Assembly: GCA_030453005.1 (NCBI GenBank)
Contig: JAKDLE010000055.1
Location: 1-10,072 of the forward strand
Origin: Pseudonocardia sp.
GTDB lineage: Bacteria; Actinomycetota; Actinomycetes; Mycobacteriales; Pseudonocardiaceae
DNA: 10,072 bases
Direction: 5' to 3'
The translations under genes and the position numbers were made by a program. Below the pieces are notes generated by a model. The model was given only the letters and a program-made list of their open reading frames with translations, ran no database searches and was not told the DNA's origin. Below, piece after piece: positions 6,366-10,072 of the stretch. Numbering within the stretch: the first letter of the stretch is position 1; each line of letters opens with the position of its first letter.

Positions 6366-9300
6366 CTACTCCAGTTCGAGGAGCAGATCGCCCCCCTCCA
6401 CCTGCTGCACGGCTCCGATCGCGAGCCGGGCGACGATGCCTGCGCGGTGCGCGGTGATCGAGGCCTCCATCTTCATCGCCTCGATCGTGGCCACCGTCTG
6501 CCCGTCGTCGACCCGGTCGCCCTCCGCCACCGACAGCGTGACGACTCCGGCGAACGGCGCCGCGAGGTGCGCGGCGTTGCTCCGGTCGGCCTTCTCCGCC
6601 GCCTTGACGTCGGACTCGATCGAGGTGTCGCGCACGGTGACGGGGCGCAGGTGGCCGTTGAGGTCGGCGAGGACGGTGCGGTAGCCGCGTTCGTCGGCCT
6701 CGGAGATGGCCTCCAGCTCGATGAGCAGCGTGACGCCGGGTTCCAGCTCGACGGTGTGCTCCAGGTCGGGCTCCAGGCCGTAGAAGTAGTCCTTGGTGGA
6801 CAGCACGGAGGTGTCACCGTAGGCCTCCTGGTGGGCCAGGTACTCCTTGGTCGGCGCGGGGAACAGCAGCCCGTTGAGGGTGGCGCGGCGGTCGTCGCGC
6901 AGGCCGCGGCGGTCGTCGATGCTGAGCTCGACGCTCTCCTTCGCCGGGGAGCGGCCCTGCAGCGCCCGGGTGCGGAACGGCTCGGGCCAGCCACCGGGCG
7001 GGTCGCCGAGCTCGCCGCGCAGGAACCCGATGACCGAGTCGGGCACGTCGAAGTCACCGGGGTCGGCCTCGAAGTCCTTCGGCTCGACGCCCGCCCCGAC
7101 CAGGTGCAGGGCCAGGTCGCCCACCACCTTCGACGACGGGGTCACCTTCACCAGCCTGCCCAGCATCCGGTCGGCGGCGGCGTAGCAGTCCTCGATGAGC
7201 TCGAAGCGGTCGCCCAGGCCCAGCGCGATGGCCTGCTGCCGCAGGTTGCTCAGCTGGCCTCCGGGGATCTCGTGGCGGTACACCCGCCCGGTCGGCGACG
7301 CCAGGCCCGACTCGAACGGCGCATACACCTTCCGCACGGCCTCCCAGTACGGCTCCAGGTCGCTGCACGCCTCCAGGTCGAGCCCGGTGGCGCGCAGTGT
7401 GTGGTCCGTCGCCGCGATGAGCGAGGACAGCGCGGGCTGGCTCGTCGTCCCCGCCATCGACGCGGTGGCGGCGTCCACGGCGTCGACCCCGGCCTCGATC
7501 GCCGCCACCAGCGTGGCGAGCTGCCCGCCCGCGGTGTCGTGGGTGTGCAGGTGCACGGGCAGGTCGAACCGCGACCGCAGCGCCGTCACCAGCGTGCGGG
7601 CCGCGGGCGGGCGGAGCAGGCCCGCCATGTCCTTGATCGCGAGCACGTGCGCGCCCGCGTCGACGATCTGTTCGGCGAGACGCAGGTAGTAGTCGAGCGT
7701 GTACAACGACTCCGCCGGGTCCGAGAGGTCCCCCGTGTAGCAGAGGGCCACCTCCGCGACCGAGGTGCCCGTCGCCCGGACGGCGTCGATGGCGGGGCGC
7801 ATCTGCGCCACGTCGTTGAGCGCGTCGAAGATCCGGAAGACGTCCATCCCGGTCGTCGCGGCCTCCTGGACGAACGCGTCGGTCACCTCCACCGGGTACG
7901 GCGTGTAACCCACGGTGTTGCGGCCGCGCAGCAGCATCTGGGTGCAGATGTTGGGCACCGCCTCGCGCAGCGCCGCGAGCCGGTCCCACGGGTCCTCGGC
8001 GAGGAACCGCAGCGCGACGTCGTAGGTGGCACCGCCCCAGCACTCGATCGAGAACAGCTCCGGGGTCGTGCGGGCGACGTACGGGGCGACGGCGAGCAGG
8101 TCGCGCGTGCGCACCCGCGTCGCGAGCAGGCTCTGGTGGGCGTCGCGGAACGTCGTGTCGGTGACCGCCACGGCCTCCTGCGCACGCAGCCGTGCCGCGA
8201 AGCGCTCCGGCCCGAGGTCGCGCAGCAGCTGCCGGGAGCCGTCCGGCGCGGTCGCGTCGAGGTCGCACTCGGGGAGCTTGTCCACCGGCTCGACGACCGC
8301 GGGGCGGACGCCGTTGGGGCGGTTGACGGTGGTCTCCGCCAGGTAGTGGAGCAGGCGCGTGCCGCGGTCGGCGGGTTGGCGCGCGGTGAGCAGCTGCGGG
8401 CGTTCGGAGATGAAGCTGGTGGTGACGCGCCCGGCCTGGAAGTCGGGGTCGGCGAGCACCGCGCGCAGGAACGGGATGTTGGTGGCGACCCCGCGGATCC
8501 GGAACTCGGCGGTGGCGCGCGTCGCGCGGCGCACGGCCGTCCGGAACGTGCGCCCGCGGCAGGTCAGCTTGACCAGCATCGAGTCGAAGTGGGCGCTGAC
8601 CTCGGCGCCGGTGTGCGTGGTGCCGCCGTCGAGGCGGATGCCCGCGCCACCCGGGGAGCGGTAGTTGCTGATCGTGCCGGTGTCGGGACGGAACCCGTTG
8701 GACGGGTCCTCGGTGGTGATGCGGCACTGCAGCGCGGCGCCGTGGATGTAGATGTCCTCCTGACGCATGAGCAGGTCGGACAGCGTCTCGCCTGCGGCGA
8801 TGCGCAGCTGGGCGATCACCAGGTCGCGGTCGGTGATCTCCTCGGTGACGGTGTGCTCCACCTGGATCCGCGGGTTCATCTCGATGAAGACGTGGTGGCC
8901 GCGCTCGTCGAGCAGGAACTCCACGGTGCCGGCGTTGACGTAGCCGATGCGGCGGGCCAGCGCCACGGCGTCGGCGCAGATCCGCTCGCGCAGCTCGGGG
9001 TCGAGGTTGGGCGCCGGGGCGATCTCGATGACCTTCTGGTGGCGCCGCTGCACCGAGCAGTCCCGCTCGTAGAGGTGCACCACGTTGCCGCTCGCGTCGG
9101 CGAGGATCTGCACCTCGATGTGGCGCGGGTTGACCACGGCCTGCTCCAGGAACACCGTCGCGTCCCCGAACGCCGACTCCGCCTCGCGCATGGCGGCCTC
9201 GATCGACTCGCGCAGGTCGGCCGGGTCCTCCACGCGCCGCATCCCCCGCCCGCCACCGCCCGCGACGGCCTTGACGAAGATCGGGAACCCGACGTCGTCC

Positions 9301-9743
9301 GCCGCGGCGAGCAGCGTCGGTACGTCGGCCGAGGGCTCCGAGGAGTCGAGCACCGACACCCCCGCCTCGCGTGCCGCGGCGATGGCCCGCGCCTTGTTCC
9401 CCGTCAGGTGCAGCACGCTCGCAGGCGGTCCGACGAAGGTGATGCCCTCGTCCTCGCACGCCTGCGCCAGGTCGGGGTTCTCGGAGAGGAAGCCGTAGCC
9501 GGGGTAGACGGCGTCCGCACCGGCCCGCTTCGCCGCCTTGATCACCTCGTCGACGGAGAGGTACGCGCGGACCGGGTGGCCCTCCTCCCCGATCTGGTAG
9601 CTCTCGTCCGCCTTCGCGCGGTGCAGGGAGTTTCGGTCCTCGTAGGGGAAGATCGCGACCGTGGACACACCGAGCTCGTACGCCGCTCGGAACGCCCGCA
9701 CGGCGATCTCCCCGCGGTTGGCGACCAGCACCTTGCGGAACAC
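6366..9743 (-). CDS. pyc: Pyruvate carboxylase
   Basis: Biotin-dependent enzyme that makes oxaloacetate from pyruvate, bicarbonate and ATP, refilling the TCA cycle. The 1125-residue single chain is full length (M. tuberculosis Pca is about 1127). The biotin-carboxylase domain (1 to about 450) has KVLVANRGEIAVR (4-16), the Gly-rich ATP loop KAVAGGGGRGMRR (158-170), RRHQKVIEIAPAP (233-245) and EMNPRIQVEHTVTE (288-301). The carboxyltransferase domain (about 525-800) has TFRDAHQSLLATR with Asp534, the carbamylated-lysine site AIKDMAGLL (Lys704) and the metal ligands in HLHTHDTAGG (His733, His735). The C-terminal biotinyl domain carries EAMKMEAS, with Lys1091 as the biotin site. The GTG start at 9743 is set by AGAGGGG 5 nt upstream and by family homology beginning at FRKVLVANRGE, although the frame stays open another 78 codons upstream. 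The gene diverges from a membrane-protein gene. Confidence 0.98.
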   Translation of the reverse strand: MFRKVLVANRGEIAVRAFRAAYELGVSTVAIFPYEDRNSLHRAKADESYQIGEEGHPVRAYLSVDEVIKAAKRAGADAVYPGYGFLSENPDLAQACEDEGITFVGPPASVLHLTGNKARAIAAAREAGVSVLDSSEPSADVPTLLAAADDVGFPIFVKAVAGGGGRGMRRVEDPADLRESIEAAMREAESAFGDATVFLEQAVVNPRHIEVQILADASGNVVHLYERDCSVQRRHQKVIEIAPAPNLDPELRERICADAVALARRIGYVNAGTVEFLLDERGHHVFIEMNPRIQVEHTVTEEITDRDLVIAQLRIAAGETLSDLLMRQEDIYIHGAALQCRITTEDPSNGFRPDTGTISNYRSPGGAGIRLDGGTTHTGAEVSAHFDSMLVKLTCRGRTFRTAVRRATRATAEFRIRGVATNIPFLRAVLADPDFQAGRVTTSFISERPQLLTARQPADRGTRLLHYLAETTVNRPNGVRPAVVEPVDKLPECDLDATAPDGSRQLLRDLGPERFAARLRAQEAVAVTDTTFRDAHQSLLATRVRTRDLLAVAPYVARTTPELFSIECWGGATYDVALRFLAEDPWDRLAALREAVPNICTQMLLRGRNTVGYTPYPVEVTDAFVQEAATTGMDVFRIFDALNDVAQMRPAIDAVRATGTSVAEVALCYTGDLSDPAESLYTLDYYLRLAEQIVDAGAHVLAIKDMAGLLRPPAARTLVTALRSRFDLPVHLHTHDTAGGQLATLVAAIEAGVDAVDAATASMAGTTSQPALSSLIAATDHTLRATGLDLEACSDLEPYWEAVRKVYAPFESGLASPTGRVYRHEIPGGQLSNLRQQAIALGLGDRFELIEDCYAAADRMLGRLVKVTPSSKVVGDLALHLVGAGVEPKDFEADPGDFDVPDSVIGFLRGELGDPPGGWPEPFRTRALQGRSPAKESVELSIDDRRGLRDDRRATLNGLLFPAPTKEYLAHQEAYGDTSVLSTKDYFYGLEPDLEHTVELEPGVTLLIELEAISEADERGYRTVLADLNGHLRPVTVRDTSIESDVKAAEKADRSNAAHLAAPFAGVVTLSVAEGDRVDDGQTVATIEAMKMEASITAHRAGIVARLAIGAVQQVEGGDLLLELE

Positions 9744-9748
9744 GGCGG

Positions 9749-9755
9749 CCCCTCT
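9749..9755 (-). promoter_or_regulatory. Shine-Dalgarno site of pyc
   Basis: AGAGGGG on the minus strand, 5 nt before the GTG start at 9743. It fixes the pyc start despite the open frame extending upstream. Confidence 0.75.
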
Positions 9756-9803
9756 CGTCTCGGTGATCGGCCCCGGGCGGAGCTTGATCGGATGGCGAAC
9801 GGT

Positions 9804-9832
9804 ACCCGTGCGCACCCGATCGGACCCGTGCG
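9804..9832. promoter_or_regulatory. Operator-like repeats in the divergent pyc / membrane-gene intergenic region
   Basis: The 120-bp region 9744-9863 separates pyc from the divergent gene. It contains ACCCGTGCG twice (9804-9812 and 9824-9832), exactly 20 bp apart, or about two helical turns. It also holds a dyad in which CGCAC (9811-9815) mirrors GTGCG (9828-9832) around the perfect palindrome CCGATCGG (9816-9823). GATCGG also occurs at 9764-9769 and 9786-9791. This layout suits a dimeric regulator controlling one or both genes. I could not assign convincing -10 and -35 boxes, and the regulator is unknown. Confidence 0.4.
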
Positions 9833-9863
9833 AACCCCACTCCCGGTCCGGTACGAAGGACGG

Positions 9864-10072
9864 GTGGCACACCATCCGCACCGATCTCGTACGGCCTTCG
9901 CCGAGGGACGCGGGCTGCGCCGCGCCGCGGAACGCCGGGCCGCCGAGCGGCGTCGGGTGCGACACCTGCCCGGCCACACCGTGACCGGTCGGCGTGCGGT
10001 ACTGGCCGCATTGCTCCTGCTGCCCGCCGCGGCCGTGGCGATGATGGCGCTGGCCGTCGTGCTCCTCCTCAC
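9864..10072 (+). CDS. Probable membrane protein, N-terminal fragment (runs off right edge)
   Basis: An open frame from GTG 9864 to the window end gives 69 residues. It has a strongly basic N-terminus (RRAAERRAAERRRVR at about 19-33), then RRAVLAALLLLPAAAVAMM and further hydrophobic residues to the edge, a clear membrane helix from about residue 45. The basic-then-hydrophobic order predicts a cytoplasmic N-terminus, with the helix acting as a signal anchor or first transmembrane segment. AAGGA at 9856-9860 is a possible ribosome site, but its 3-nt spacing is short. Third codon positions are GC-rich, though less extremely than in the neighbouring genes. No family can be named from this fragment. 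The competing minus-strand open frame here overlaps the pyc N-terminus in a different frame and lacks support. Confidence 0.5.
   Translation, partial: MAHHPHRSRTAFAEGRGLRRAAERRAAERRRVRHLPGHTVTGRRAVLAALLLLPAAAVAMMALAVVLLL

Noticed and set aside
4406..6457. A 683-codon plus-strand open frame antisense to coaD, rsmD and the CYTH gene
   Set aside because: It mirrors three well-identified minus-strand genes and reads through their intergenic gaps. Its composition (His/Arg/Gly/Val-rich) is the usual antisense shadow of high-GC genes, with no recognisable domain.
9744..9977. A 78-codon upstream in-frame extension of pyc
   Set aside because: Family homology begins exactly at FRKVLVANRGE and a strong AGAGGGG site precedes the GTG at 9743. 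The extension lies in the divergent promoter region and looks non-coding.
7054..10011. A 985-codon minus-strand open frame overlapping pyc in another frame
   Set aside because: The translation is low-complexity Arg/Gly/Pro/Ala. The pyc frame carries every expected motif end to end, so this is a frame shadow.
1..10072. A search for CRISPR arrays, IS elements, tRNA or rRNA genes and defence systems
   Set aside because: No spaced repeats, transposase motifs, terminal inverted repeats, tRNA cloverleafs or rRNA-like segments were recognised. The only tandem array is the three-unit repeat upstream of rsmD.

Overview
The window is very GC-rich DNA. Its codons end almost always in G or C, several starts are GTG, and both strands carry long shadow frames. 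The gene set points to a mycolata-related actinobacterium: a SepIVA-type coiled-coil division protein, an EspI-like ATPase, and a pyruvate carboxylase beside rsmD and coaD. My best guess is the order Pseudonocardiales (Pseudonocardia-like). That is inferred from protein style and gene order, not from a search.

Layout: nine genes lie on the minus strand, and a partial tenth gene diverges at the right edge. In transcription order, right to left, they are: pyc (pyruvate carboxylase, 9743-6366), a CYTH-domain protein (6298-5525), rsmD (16S rRNA m2G966 methyltransferase, 5470-4925), coaD (phosphopantetheine adenylyltransferase, 4831-4349), sepIVA (4291-3551), an EspI/MinD-like ATPase (3487-2423), a DUF177/YceD protein (2403-1825), rpmF (ribosomal protein bL32, 1772-1590), rnc (RNase III, 1577-834) and mutM (formamidopyrimidine-DNA glycosylase, 826 to beyond the left edge). 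On the plus strand at 9864-10072 is the start of a probable single-pass or multipass membrane protein that shares the pyc upstream region.

Spacing suggests sub-operons. The ATPase, yceD, rpmF, rnc and mutM are tightly packed, with gaps of 19, 52, 12 and 7 bp. Gaps of 57-93 bp separate pyc, the CYTH gene, rsmD, coaD, sepIVA and the ATPase gene. By role the block mixes RNA and ribosome biogenesis (yceD, rpmF, rnc, rsmD), DNA repair (mutM), cofactor and anaplerotic metabolism (coaD, pyc) and cell-pole or division biology (sepIVA, possibly the ATPase). From memory, the same neighbours occur in Mycobacterium tuberculosis as two blocks, Rv2924c-Rv2927c and Rv2965c-Rv2967c, separated there by the PDIM/PGL lipid locus. 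Here they are joined.

Most of the window is housekeeping. The items most worth a second look are: the EspI-type ATPase sitting beside sepIVA with no type VII secretion gene in view; a three-copy 15-bp tandem repeat directly abutting the rsmD start codon, in a gap that is open in frame with the upstream gene; a hairpin with a competing repeat between yceD and rpmF; and a dyad plus 20-bp-spaced direct repeat in the divergent pyc promoter region. I saw no RNA genes, insertion sequences, CRISPR arrays or clear signs of horizontal transfer.
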